DNA of 64,000 nucleotides from Lutraria lutraria (taxonomy: Eukaryota > Mollusca > Bivalvia > Venerida > Mactridae). The stretch's first letter is position 1; every line of letters begins with the position of its first letter. The position numbers and the translations under genes are program-made. The stretch lies in the NCBI GenBank assembly GCA_964023205.1, contig OZ026833.1, positions 36,930,366 through 36,994,365 on the forward strand. The letters run 5' to 3'. Of the stretch, positions 1 to 12,691 are shown piece after piece. The notes under the pieces were generated by a model. That model did not search any database. It had not been told where the DNA came from and saw nothing but the letters and a program-made list of their open reading frames with translations.

Positions 1-3000
1 AAACCAAAAGTAACCATACCATACCAAATCTGTTCTCATCACAGATTTCCATTGATCCACACTACTTGTATGTAATGGTCCCATGTTTCTACTATCTACA
101 ATTAAAGAGTAAATGAAAGATAAAAATTTGTCATAAAGTGTCCGCGCAAGCAAATTTTCTCTCAAACTGCCATTTCTAAAATGATAATAAACTCCAAAGA
201 AAAGGTAGCAAAGCCAAGTCTTTTGCTGCACTGATTTCCATTGATGTCTATTACTAGCATATGCATTTTCAATGCTGCAGACCAAATAATGGTAGAGATA
301 TTGAAAATCAAAGACTTTCAGCTACTCTTGAGACTTTTTCACGGAAATGGTTATTTCTAGAATTTCAATAAAGTCAAAAGTAAGCAGAGCACAGCAAATT
401 CAACCTTGCCACCAACTTCTGTTCATGCCAACTGCTTGTAAGTAAAGTTGCATCGATGTACCAACAACGCTTAAGGAGAAAATAAAAAATTAGATTTGTC
501 AAAAAATCTTGACGCTAGGAAATTTTCTCACAAACTGTCATTTCTAGAAATGTAATAAAACCAAAAGTAACCATACCATACCAAATCTGTTCTCATCACA
601 GATTTCCATTGATCCACACTACTTGTATGTAATGGTCCCATGTTTCTACTATCTACAATTAAAGAGTAAATGAAAGATAAAAATGTGTCATAAAGTGTCC
701 GCGCAAGCAAATTTTCTCTCAAACTGCCATTTCTAAAATGATAATAAACTCCAAAGAAAAGGTAGCAAAGCCAAGTCTTTTGCTGCACTGATTTCCATTG
801 ATGTCTTTTACTAGCACATGCATTTTCAATGCTGCAGACCAAATAATGGTAGAGATATTGAAAATCAAAGACTTTCAGCAACTCTTGGAGACTTTTTCAC
901 GGAAATGGTTATTTCTAGAATTTCAATAAAGTCAAAAGTAAGCAGAGCACAGCAAATTCAACCTTGCCACCAACTTCTGTTCATGCCAACTGCTTGTAAG
1001 TAAAGTTGCATCGATGTACCAACAACGCTTAAGGAGAAAATAAAAAATTAGATTTGTCAAAAAATCTTGACGCTAGGAAATTTTCGCAAAAACTGTCATT
1101 TATAGAAATGTAATAAAACCAAAAGTAACCATACCATACCAAATCTGTTCTCATCACAGATTTCCATTGATCCACACTACTTGTATGTAATGGTCCCATG
1201 TTTCTACTATCTACAATTAAAGAGTAAATGAAAGATAAAAATTTGTCATAAAGTGTCCGCGCAAGCAAATTTTCTCTCAAACTGCCATTTCTAAAATGAT
1301 AATAAACTCCAAAGAAAAGGTAGCAAAGCCAAGTCTTTTGCTGCACTGATTTCCATTGATGTCTATTACTAGCATATGCATTTTCAATGCTGCAGACCAA
1401 ATAATGGTAGAGATATTGAAAATCAAAGACTTTCAGCTACTCTTGAGACTTTTTCACGGAAATGGTTATTTCTAGAATTTCAATAAAGTCAAAAGTAAGC
1501 AGAGCACAGCAAATTCAACCTTGCCACCAACTTCTGTTCATGCCAACTGCTTGTAAGTAAAGTTGCATCGATGTACCAACAACGCTTAAGGAGAAAATAA
1601 AAAATTAGATTTGTCAAAAAATCTTGACGCTAGGAAATTTTCTCACAAACTGTCATTTCTAGAAATGTAATAAAACCAAAAGTAACCATACCATACCAAA
1701 TCTGGTCTCATCACAGATTTGCATTGATCCACACTACTTGTATGTAATGGTCCCATGTTTCTACTATCTACAATTAAAGAGTAAATGAAAGATAAAAATT
1801 TGTCATAAAGTGTCCGCGCAAGCAAATTTTCTCTCAAACTGCCATTTCTAAAATGATAATAAACTCCAAAGTAAAGGTAGCATAGCCAAGTCTTTTGCTG
1901 CACTGATTTCCATTGATGTCTATTACTAGCATATGCATTTTCAATGCTGCAGACCAAATAATGGTAGAGATATTGAAAATCAAAGACTTTCAGCAACTCT
2001 TGGAGACTTTTTCACGGAAATGGTTATTTCTAGAATTTCAATAAAGTCAAAAGTAAGCAGAGCACAGCAAATTCAACCTTGCCACCAACTTTTGTTCATG
2101 CCAACTGCTTGTAAGTAAAGTTGCATCGATGTACCAACAACGCTTAAGGAGAAAATAAAAAATTAGATTTGTCAAAAAATCTTGACGCTAGGAAATTTTC
2201 TCACAAACTGTCATTTCTAGAAATGTAATAAAACCAAAAGTAACCATACCATACCAAATCTGTTCTCATCACAGATTTGCATTGATCCACACTTCTTGTA
2301 TGTAATGGTCCCATGTTTCTACTATCTACAATTAAAGAGTAAATGAAAGATAAAAATTTGTCATAAAGTGTCCGCGCAAGCAAATTTTCTCTCAAACTGC
2401 CATTTCTAAAATGATAATAAACTCCAAAGTAAAGGTAGCATAGCCAAGTCTTTTGCTGCACTGATTTCCATTGATGTCTATTACTAGCATATGCATTTTC
2501 AATGCTGCAGACCAAATAATGGTAGAGATATTGAAAATCAAAGACTTTCAGCTACTCTTGAGACTTTTCACGGAAATGGTTATTTCTAGAATTTCAATAA
2601 AGTCAAAAGTAAGCAGAGCACAGCAAATTCAACCTTGCCACCAACTTTTGTTCATGCCAACTGCTTGTAAGTAAAGTTGCATCGATGTACCAACAACGCT
2701 TAAGGAGAAAATAAAAAATTAGATTTGTCAAAAAATCTTGACGCTAGGAAATTTTCTCACAAACTGTCATTTCTAGAAATGTAATAAAACCAAAAGTAAC
2801 CATACCATACCAAATCTGTTCTCACCACAGATTTCCATTGATCCACACTACTTGTATGTAATGGTCCCATGTTTCTACTATCTACAATTAAAGAGTAAAT
2901 GAAAGATAAAAAATTGTCATAAAATGTCCGCGCAAGCAAATTTTCTCTCAAACTGCCATTTCTAAAATGATAATAAACTCCAAAGTAAAGGTAGCATGAC

Positions 3001-3305
3001 CAAGCCTTTTGTTGCACTGATTTCCATTGATGTCTATTATTAGCACATGCATTTTCAATGCTGCAGACCAAATAATGGTAGAGATATTGAAAATCAAAGA
3101 CTTTCAGCAACTCTTGGAGACTTTTCACGGAAATGGTTATTTCTAGAATTTCAATAAAGTCAAAATTAAGCAGAGCACAGCAAATTCAACCTTGCCACCA
3201 ACTTTTGTTCATGCCAACTGCTTGTAAGTAAAGTTGCATCGATGTACCAACAACGCTTAAGGAGAAAATAAAAAATTAGATTTGTCAAAAAATCTTGACG
3301 CCAGG

Positions 3306-3477
3306 AACTTTTCTCACAAACTGTCAAAAAGTCAAAAGTAAGCAGAGCACAGCAAATTCAACCTTGCCACCAACTTCTGTTCATGCCAACTGCTTGTAAG
3401 TAAAGTTGCATCGATGTACCAACAACGCTTAAGGAGAAAATAAAAAATTAGATTTGTCAAAAAATCTTGACGCTAGG
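3306..3477. repeat. Hybrid satellite monomer (first of three)
   Basis: The first-monomer opening (ttttctcacaaactgtca) jumps at about 3327 into the homologous point of the third monomer (aaaagtcaaaagtaagc). The result is a 172-bp monomer lacking about 14 bp. The same junction recurs near 6835 and 8119, each time after the local variant gccaggaactt. That points to one recombination product that was later amplified. Confidence 0.9.
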
Positions 3478-6400
3478 AAATTTTCGCAAAAACTGTCATT
3501 TATAGAAATGTAATAAAACCAAAAGTAACCATACCATACCAAATCTGTTCTCATCACAGATTTCCATTGATCCACACTACTTGTATGTAATGGTCCCATG
3601 TTTCTACTATCTACAATTAAAGAGTAAATGAAAGATAAAAATTTGTCATAAAGTGTCCGCGCAAGCAAATTTTCTCTCAAACTGCCATTTCTAAAATGAT
3701 AATAAACTCCAAAGAAAAGGTAGCAAAGCCAAGTCTTTTGCTGCACTGATTTCCATTGATGTCTATTACTAGCATATGCATTTTCAATGCTGCAGACCAA
3801 ATAATGGTAGAGATATTGAAAATCAAAGACTTTCAGCTACTCTTGAGACTTTTTCACGGAAATGGTTATTTCTAGAATTTCAATAAAGTCAAAAGTAAGC
3901 AGAGCACAGCAAATTCAACCTTGCCACCAACTTTTGTTCATGCCAACTGCTTGTAAGTAAAGTTGCATCGATGTACCAACAACGCTTAAGGAGAAAATAA
4001 AAAATTAGATTTGTCAAAAAATCTTGACGCTAGGAAATTTTCTCACAAACTGTCATTTCTAGAAATGTAATAAAACCAAAAGTAACCATACCATACCAAA
4101 TCTGTTCTCATCACAGATTTCCATTGATCCACACTACTTGTATGTAATGGTCCCATGTTTCAACTATCTACAATTAAAGAGTAAATGAAATAAAAATGTG
4201 TCATAAAGTGTCCGCGCAAGCAAATTTTCTCTCAAACTGCCATTTCTAAAATGATAATAAACTCCAAAGTAAAGGTAGCATAGCCAAGTCTTTTGCTGCA
4301 CTGATTTCCATTGATGTCTATTACTAGCATATGCATTTTCAATGCTGCAGACCAAATAATGGTAGAGATATTGAAAATCAAAGACTTTCAGCTACTCTTG
4401 AGACTTTTCACGGAAATGGTTATTTCTAGAATTTCAATAAAGTCAAAAGTAAGCAGAGCACAGCAAATTCAACCTTGCCACCAACTTTTGTTCATGCCAA
4501 CTGCTTGTAAGTAAAGTTGCATCGATGTACCAACAACGCTTAAGGAGAAAATAAAAAATTAGATTTGTCAAAAAATCTTGACGCTAGGAAATTTTCTCAC
4601 AAACTGTCATTTCTAGAAATGTAATAAAACCAAAAGTAACCATACCATACCAAATCTGTTCTCATCACAGATTTCCATTGATCCACACTACTTGTATGTA
4701 ATGGTCCCATGTTTCTACTATCTACAATTAAAGAGTAAATGAAAGATAAAAATTTGTCATAAAGTGTCCGCGCAAGCAAATTTTCTCTCAAACTGCCATT
4801 TCTAAAATGATAATAAACTCAAAAGTAAGGGTAGCATGACCAAGCCTTTTGTTGCACTGATTTCCATTGATGTCTATTACTAGCATATGCATTTTCAATG
4901 CTGCAGACCAAATAATGGTAGAGATATTGAAAATCAAAGACTTTCAGCTACTCTTGAGACTTTCACGGAAATGGTTATTTCTAGAATTTCAATAAAGTCA
5001 AAAGTAAGCAGAGCACAGCAAATTCAACCTTGCCACCAACTTTTGTTCATGCCAACTGCTTGTAAGTAAAGTTGCATCGATGTACCAACAACGCTTAAGG
5101 AGAAAATAAAAAATTAGATTTGTCAAAAAATCTTGACGCTAGGAAATTTTCTCACAAACTGTCATTTCTAGAAATGTAATAAAACCAAAAGTAACCATAC
5201 CATACCAAATCTGTTCTCATCACAGATTTCCATTGATCCACACTACTTGTATGTAATGGTCCCATGTTTCAACTATCTACAATTAAAGAGTAAATGAAAG
5301 ATAAAAATGTGTCATAAAGTGTCTGCGCAAGCAAATTTTCTCTCAAACTGCCATTTCTAAAATGATAATAAACTCCAAAGTAAATGTAGCATAGCCAAGT
5401 CTTTTGCTGCACTGATTTCCATTGATGTCTATTACTAGCATATGCATTTTCAATGCTGCAGACCAAATAATGGTAGAGATATTGAAAATCAAAGACTTTC
5501 AGCTACTCTTGAGACTTTTCACGGAAATGGTTATTTCTAGAATTTCAATAAAGTCAAAAGTAAGCAGAGCACAGCAAATTCAACCTTGCCACCAACTTTT
5601 GTTCATGCCAACTGCTTGTAAGTAAAGTTGCATCGATGTACCAACAACGCTTAAGGAGAAAATAAAAAATTAGATTTGTCAAAAAATCTTGACGCTAGGA
5701 AATTTTCTCACAAACTGTCATTTCTAGAAATGTAATAAAACCAAAAGTAACCATACCATACCAAATCTGTTCTCATCACAGATTTCCATTGATCCACACT
5801 ACTTGTATGTAATGGTCCCATGTTTCTACTATCTACAATTAAAGAGTAAATGAAAGATAAAAATTTGTCATAAAGTGTCCGCGCAAGCAAATTTTCTCTC
5901 AAACTGCCATTTCTAAAATGATAATAAACTCAAAAGTAAGGGTAGCATGACCAAGCCTTTTGTTGCACTGATTTCCATTGATGTCTATTACTAGCATATG
6001 CATTTTCAATGCTGCAGACCAAATAATGGTAGAGATATTGAAAATCAAAGACTTTCAGCAACTCTTGGAGACTTTTTCACGGAAATGGTTATTTCTAGAA
6101 TTTCAATAAAGTCAAAAGTAAGCAGAGCACAGCAAATTCAACCTTGCCACCAACTTTTGTTCATGCCAACTGCTTGTAAGTAAAGTTGCATCGATGTACC
6201 AACAACGCTTAAGGAGAAAATAAAAAATTAGATTTGTCAAAAAATCTTGATGCTAGGAAATTTTCTCACAAACTGTCATTTCTAGAAATGTAATAAAACC
6301 AAAAGTAACCATACCATACCAAATCTGTTCTCATCACAGATTTCCATTGATCCACACTTCTTGTATGTAATGGTCCCATGTTTCTACTATCTACAATTAA

Positions 6401-6813
6401 AGAGTAAATGAAAGATAAAAATTTGTCATAAAGTGTCCGCGCAAGCAAATTTTCTCTCAAACTGCCATTTCTAAAATGATAATAAACTCCAAAGTAAAGG
6501 TAGCATAGCCAAGTCTTTTGCTGCACTGATTTCCATTGATGTCTATTACTAGCATATGCATTTTCAATGCTGCAGACCAAATAATGGTAGAGATATTGAA
6601 AATCAAAGACTTTCAGCTACTCTTGAGACTTTTCAAGGAAATGGTTATTTCTAGAATTTCAATAAAGTCAAAATTAAGCAGAGCACAGCAAATTCAACCT
6701 TGCCACCAACTTTTGTTCATGCCAACTGCTTGTAAGTAAAGTTGCATCGATGTACCAACAACGCTTAAGGAGAAAATAAAAAATTAGATTTGTCAAAAAA
6801 TCTTGACGCCAGG

Positions 6814-6985
6814 AACTTTTCTCACAAACTGTCAAAAAGTCAAAAGTAAGCAGAGCACAGCAAATTCAACCTTGCCACCAACTTCTGTTCATGCCAACTG
6901 CTTGTAAGTAAAGTTGCATCGATGTACCAACAACGCTTAAGGAGAAAATAAAAAATTAGATTTGTCAAAAAATCTTGACGCTAGG
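6814..6985. repeat. Hybrid satellite monomer (second of three)
   Basis: Same first-to-third monomer junction (actgtca joined to aaaagtcaaaag) as at 3327. It lies in a block of about 1285 bp that is repeated at the next hybrid. Confidence 0.9.
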
Positions 6986-8098
6986 AAATTTTCTCACAAA
7001 CTGTCATTTCTAGAAATGTAATAAAACCAAAAGTAACCATACCATACCAAATCTGTTCTCATCACAGATTTCCATTGATCCACACTACTTGTATGTAATG
7101 GTCCCATGTTTCTACTATCTACAATTAAAGAGTAAATGAAAGATAAAAATTTGTCATAAAGTGTCCGCGCAAGCAAATTTTCTCTCAAACTGCCATTTCT
7201 AAAATGATAATAAACTCAAAAGTAAGGGTAGCATGACCAAGCCTTTTGTTGCACTGATTTCCATTGATGTCTATTACTAGCATATGCATTTTCAATGCTG
7301 CAGACCAAATAATGGTAGAGATATTGAAAATCAAAGACTTTCAGCTACTCTTGAGACTTTTCACGGAAATGGTTATTTCTAGAATTTCAATAAAGTCAAA
7401 AGTAAGCAGAGCCAAGCAAATTCAACCTTGCCACCTACTTCTGTTCATGCCAACTGCTTGTAAGTAAAGTTGCATCGATGTACCAACAACGCTTAAGGAG
7501 AAAATAAAAAATTAGATTTGTCAAAAAATCTTGACGCTAGGAAATTTTCTCACAAACTGTCATTTCTAGAAATGTAATAAAACCAAAAGTAACCATACCA
7601 TACCAAATCTGTTCTCATCACAGATTTCCATTGATCCACACTACTTGTATGTAATGGTCCCATGTTTCTACTATCTACAATTAAAGAGTAAATGAAAGAT
7701 AAAAATTTGTCATAAAATGTCCGCGCAAGCAAATTTTCTCTCAAACTGCCATTTCTAAAATGATAATAAACTCCAAAGTAAAGGTAGCATGACCAAGCCT
7801 TTTGTTGCACTGATTTCCATTGATGTCTATTACTAGCACATGCATTTTCAATGCTGCAGACCAAATAATGGTAGAGATATTGAAAATCAAAGACTTTCAG
7901 CAACTCTTGGAGACTTTTCACGGAAATGGTTATTTCTAGAATTTCAATAAAGTCAAAATTAAGCAGAGCACAGCAAATTCAACCTTGCCACCAACTTTTG
8001 TTCATGCCAACTGCTTGTAAGTAAAGTTGCATCGATGTACCAACAACGCTTAAGGAGAAAATAAAAAATTAGATTTGTCAAAAAATCTTGACGCCAGG

Positions 8099-8270
8099 AA
8101 CTTTTCTCACAAACTGTCAAAAAGTCAAAAGTAAGCAGAGCACAGCAAATTCAACCTTGCCACCAACTTCTGTTCATGCCAACTGCTTGTAAGTAAAGTT
8201 GCATCGATGTACCAACAACGCTTAAGGAGAAAATAAAAAATTAGATTTGTCAAAAAATCTTGACGCTAGG
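8099..8270. repeat. Hybrid satellite monomer (third of three)
   Basis: Same junction as at 3327 and 6835, offset from the second by about 1285 bp, with flanks that are nearly identical base for base. It was therefore copied as part of a multi-unit block. Confidence 0.9.
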
Positions 8271-9474
8271 AAATTTTCTCACAAACTGTCATTTCTAGAA
8301 ATGTAATAAAACCAAAAGTAACCATACCATACCAAATCTGTTCTCATCACAGATTTCCATTGATCCACACTACTTGTATGTAATGGTCCCATGTTTCTAC
8401 TATCTACAATTAAAGAGTAAATGAAAGATAAAAATTTGTCATAAAGTGTCCGCGCAAGCAAATTTTCTCTCAAACTGCCATTTCTAAAATGATAATAAAC
8501 TCAAAAGTAAGGGTAGCATGACCAAGCCTTTTGTTGCACTGATTTCCATTGATGTCTATTACTAGCATATGCATTTTCAATGCTGCAGACCAAATAATGG
8601 TAGAGATATTGAAAATCAAAGACTTTCAGCTACTCTTGAGACTTTTCACGGAAATGGTTATTTCTAGAATTTCAATAAAGTCAAAAGTAAGCAGAGCCAA
8701 GCAAATTCAACCTTGCCACCTACTTCTGTTCATGCCAACTGCTTGTAAGTAAAGTTGCATCGATGTACCAACAACGCTTAAGGAGAAAATAAAAAATTAG
8801 ATTTGTCAAAAAATCTTGATGCTAGGAAATTTTCTCACAAACTGTCATTTCTAGAAATGTAATAAAACCAAAAGTAACCATACCATACCAAATCTGTTCT
8901 CATCACAGATTTCCATTGATCCACACTACTTGTATGTAATGGTCCCATGTTTCTACTATCTACAATTAAAGAGTAAATGAAAGATAAAAATTTGTCATAA
9001 AATGTCCGCGCAAGCAAATTTTCTCTCAAACTGCCATTTCTAAAATGATAATAAACTCCAAAGTAAAGGTAGCATGACCAAGCCTTTTGTTGCACTGATT
9101 TCCATTGATGTCTATTACTAGCACATGCATTTTCAATGCTGTAGACCAAATAATGGTAGAGATATTGAAAATCAAAGACTTTCAGCAACTCTTGGAGACT
9201 TTTCACGGAAATGGTTATTTCTAGAATTTCAATAAAGTCAAAATTAAGCAGAGCACAGCAAATTCAACCTTGCCACCAACTTTTGTTCATGCCAACTGCT
9301 TGTAAGTAAAGTTGCATCGATGTACCAACAACGCTTAAGGAGAAAATAAAAAATTAGATTTGTCAAAAAATCTTGACGCCAGGAACTTTTCTCACAAACT
9401 GTCATTTCTAGAAATGTAATAAAACCAAAAGTAACCATACCATACCAAATCTGTTCTCATCACAGATTTCCATT

Positions 9475-10128
9475 AACAGCAACATTAACGCCACGCCTTT
9501 TGCAAACATAGAAGATTCAAGATCTACTACAGCTTTACTGAGAGACAAACCTTACACTTTGTGTATTGTCCATGCCCATGCTAGACTTAATGCATCAATA
9601 TACATGTAGCATTATTCGGAATATTTAACTTTTAATTTCTTTGATTTTTAATTTTTGAGTTATCTCCCTTTCATCAGGTAAAATTTAGGTACTTGGGTAA
9701 CTTTGATTCTTATCCACAGAAGGTGAACAACTTTTGTCATGTGACCACAAAAGTCAATGCCAGTTTTTAAAATTGGTACAGAAACACTCACCAAAAGGTA
9801 ATATTTGATGAATTTTATAGTTTTAGATTTCCTTTTACAAACTCATACTGAGCATATCAAATTCAAATATGGCAGACATTTTGTCTCCGGGATTAAACAT
9901 TCGGATTATCACAGAATGATATTTAAGCTATTGTATTAACATTTGGATCATTATGGATATTTTCACTATTGTAAAAATGAACATGAACTCCTGTTGATTC
10001 ACGCATTGCTTCCATGGGATTTAATTACTTCTAATTGTCAATATGGAAGTTGCATATGTATGTATATAAGTCCTTGCATCAATACGCCTAATTTCTAGCA
10101 TAATTATGACTACCTCCATCAATCGTAA
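9475..10128. other. Non-repetitive A+T-rich spacer
   Basis: Sequence between the end of the satellite array and the next mobile element. I see no convincing ORF, RNA gene or repeat in it. Confidence 0.6.
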
Positions 10129-12041
10129 ACAAGAGGGCCATGATGGCCCTATAAATGCTCACCAGGAGAAAAGGTCATTTGGAGATTAACATTGTTGAAG
10201 TTTTCTATACAAGTCTAAGTAAGATCAAGTGACCGATCTGGGCCGTTTTTTATCCCATGGCCATTATATGAACAGATTTAAAAGAGGTCCATTAGACAAA
10301 GCTACATACCAAATATCTTAGCTCTAGGCCTTGTGGTTTCGGAGAAGATTTTTTTAAATTTTCCTATATAAAATAGAATAAACCCCAGGGCAGGGCTAAT
10401 TTTGACCCCGGGGCCATAATTTGAACAAACTTGGTAGAGGTCCACTAGACAATGCCACATACAAAATATCTAAGATCTAGACCTTGCGGTTTTGGAGAAG
10501 AAGATTTTTTAAATTTTCCTATATAAGTCTATATAAATCAAGTGACCCCTGGGGCGGGGCCAATTTTGACCCTAGGGCAATAATTTGAACAAACTTGGTA
10601 GAGGTCCACTAGATAATGCTACATACCAAATATCTTAGCTCTAGGCCTTGTGGTTTCGGAGAAGAAGATTTTTAAAATTTTCCTATATAAAATAGAATAA
10701 ACCCCGGGGTGGGGCCAATTTTGACCTTAGGGCAATAATTTGAACAAACTTGGTAGAGGTCCACTAGACAATGCTACATACCAAATATCTTAGCTCTAGG
10801 CCTTGTGGTTTCGGAGAAGAAGATTTTTAAAATTTTCCTATATAAAACAGAATAAACCCCTGGGCAGAGCCAATTTTGACCCTAGGGCAATAATTTGAAC
10901 AAATTTGGTAAAGGTCCACTAGATAATGCTACATACCAAATATCTTAGCTCTAGGCCTTGTGATTTCGGAGAAGAAGATTTTTTAAATTTTCCTATATAA
11001 GTCTATATAAATCAAGTGACCCCCCGGGCGGGGCCAATTTTGACCCTAGGGCAATAATTTGAACAAACTTGGTAGAGGTCCACTAGACAATGCTACATAC
11101 CAAATATCTTAGCTCTAGGCCTTGTGGTTTCGGAGAAGAAGATTTTTTTAATTTTCCTATGTAAGTCTATATAAATCAAGTGACCCCCGGGGCGGGGCCA
11201 ATTTTGACACTAGGGCAATAATTTGAACAAACTTGGTAGAGGTCCACTAGACAATGCCACATACCAAATATCTTAGCTCTAGGCCTTGTGGTTTCGGAGA
11301 AGACGATTTTTTAAATTTTCCTATATAAAAAAGAATAAACCCCAGGGCAGAGCCAATTTTGACCCTAGGGCAATAATTTGAACAAACTTGGTAGAGATCC
11401 ACCAGATAATGCTACATACCAAATATCTTAGCTCTAGGCCTTGTGGTTTCGGAGTAGAAGATTTTTTAAATTTTCCTACATAAGTCTATATAAATCAAGT
11501 GCCCCCGGGGCGGGGCCAAATTTGACCCTAGGGTAATAATTTGAACAAACTTGGTAGAGGTCCACTAGACTATGCTACACACCAAATATCAAAGCTCTAG
11601 GCATTGTAGTTTTTGACAAGAAGATTTTTTAAATTTCCTATATAAGTCTATGTAATATCAAGTTACCCCCGGGGCGGAGCCAATTTTGACCCCAGGGTAA
11701 TAATTTGAACAAACTTTGTAGAGTTCCATTAGACAATGCTACATACCAAATATCTCAGCTCTAGGCCCTGTGGTTTCAGACAAGAAGATTTTTTAAGTTT
11801 CTCTATTTGTTGCCATAGCAACCAGAATTTTTAATGAAATTTAATTTTTTGAACAACTTTGAAAGGGGACCACCCAAGGATCATTCCAGCAAAGTTTGGT
11901 TGCAATCCGCATAGCGGTGTAGGAAGAGATGTTGTTTTAAGTAAACATGGACGCCACGAAATCGTAACGACGCACGACGCACGATGGACGCAGGGCGATC
12001 ACAAAAGCTCACCCTGAGCACATTCGTGCTCTGGTGAGCTA
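10129..12041 (+). mobile_element. Helentron/pearl-like non-autonomous element with core repeats
   Basis: The 5' end is acaagagggccatgatggcc, whose AGGGCCAT/ATGGCCCT arms form a short palindrome. The 3' end is a hairpin (agctcacc at 12006 pairing with ggtgagct at 12033) followed by an A run. Subterminal gctcaccag near the left end is the exact reverse complement of ctggtgagc at the right end. Between them lie about nine tandem core repeats and then a unique tail. There is no coding capacity. Asymmetric ends with hairpins plus internal tandem repeats are typical of helentron-associated elements and of the bivalve pearl family. The exact family is inferred, not searched. Related ends occur at 26951 and 29301. 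Confidence 0.7.
10400..11820. repeat. Core tandem repeat, about nine units of 155 or 164 bp
   Basis: The marker ttggtagaggtccactag recurs at about 10431, 10595, 10750, 10905, 11069, 11233, 11388, 11551 and 11715. Spacings are 155 or 163-164 bp. The two lengths differ by presence or absence of a short block around agtctatataaatcaagtg. Units are similar but more diverged than the satellite at 1-9474. Confidence 0.93.
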
Positions 12042-12586
12042 AAAAGCAGAAACAACTGTGTTTGCAATGCAATTCTTAATTTTGTGTCAAATTGTTCTCA
12101 GCAACTACAAAGCGTAGAAACAATTGCAATAGGTCAAAATAATGGGAAATTTAGGTATAATGTCATAAACTAGATTTTGTCGTCCATTATAAATGGTTCC
12201 AATAAAAAGATTCATTACCAGATTGAGCACAATTTTGAGTGTAAGTCATTAACCTGCGTTTCTACTTGGGATCATGTGAAAAAGTTGTTCATCCCCTGTG
12301 TTATCACATACAAATAACTATTCTTCAAATACAATGTTATAGGACAGTCATATATAACTTCATAAACTTTAATAATGTAGATGATTATTCAAGTCCCAGA
12401 AAAACAGACATCTTAAAGGTCATATTCATTGATCCCAGAGGGCTTGGAATTGTTAAATATACACAAAATGTACATTTACAAAATTTCACTTTTCAAAAAT
12501 GAAAATTGGCCGCATAAATCGAAATAAAAAACTATCAAATATCGCACCTTCCGATAGTATCAACGCGGTTATCTTTCCTTGGCGTG
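12042..12586. other. 5' flank of the P2X7-ballast-like gene
   Basis: No recognisable gene. The ORF at 12266-12502 has no family features and no splice partner that I can see. The stretch leads into the promoter-proximal region of the downstream gene. Confidence 0.5.
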
Positions 12587-12594
12587 TGACGTCA
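12587..12594. promoter_or_regulatory. CRE-type palindrome TGACGTCA
   Basis: A perfect cAMP-response-element palindrome lies 98 bp upstream of the ATG at 12692. Its position fits a proximal promoter, but a single 8-bp site can occur by chance. Confidence 0.35.
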
Positions 12595-12691
12595 TTGTTG
12601 ATGTTAATCAATGTAAACACACCAGCTGCACATAATAGCGTAGCTTTATTATAGCTGTCAACAACATTGAGTTCACTTGATTTTTACGGAG

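Larger units (their letters stand above)
1..9474. repeat. Satellite array, 557-bp unit made of three ~186-bp monomers
   Basis: About 17 head-to-tail copies of a 554-558 bp unit. The marker ccaaaagtaaccatacc occurs at 4, 561, 1119, 1676, 2234, 2790, 3519, 4076, 4630, 5185, 5741, 6299, 7026, 7583, 8312, 8868 and 9425. Copies differ by only a few bases. Each unit splits into three diverged monomers that open alike: aaattttctcacaaactg (520), aaattttctctcaaactg (709) and actttttcacggaaatgg (891). They also share a central block around gatttccattgat and similar ends, so the unit is a trimeric higher-order repeat. Three 727-729 bp spacings contain an extra hybrid monomer. The array starts before the window and stops abruptly at about 9474, inside the first monomer. 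The open frames of 60-123 codons that recur on both strands follow the repeat and are not genes. Confidence 0.97.

Noticed and set aside
528..9438. Recurrent ORFs of 60-123 codons on both strands in the satellite
   Set aside because: They recur with the 557-bp repeat, differ as the repeat differs, occur on both strands in the same place and show no protein features. They are a by-product of low divergence.
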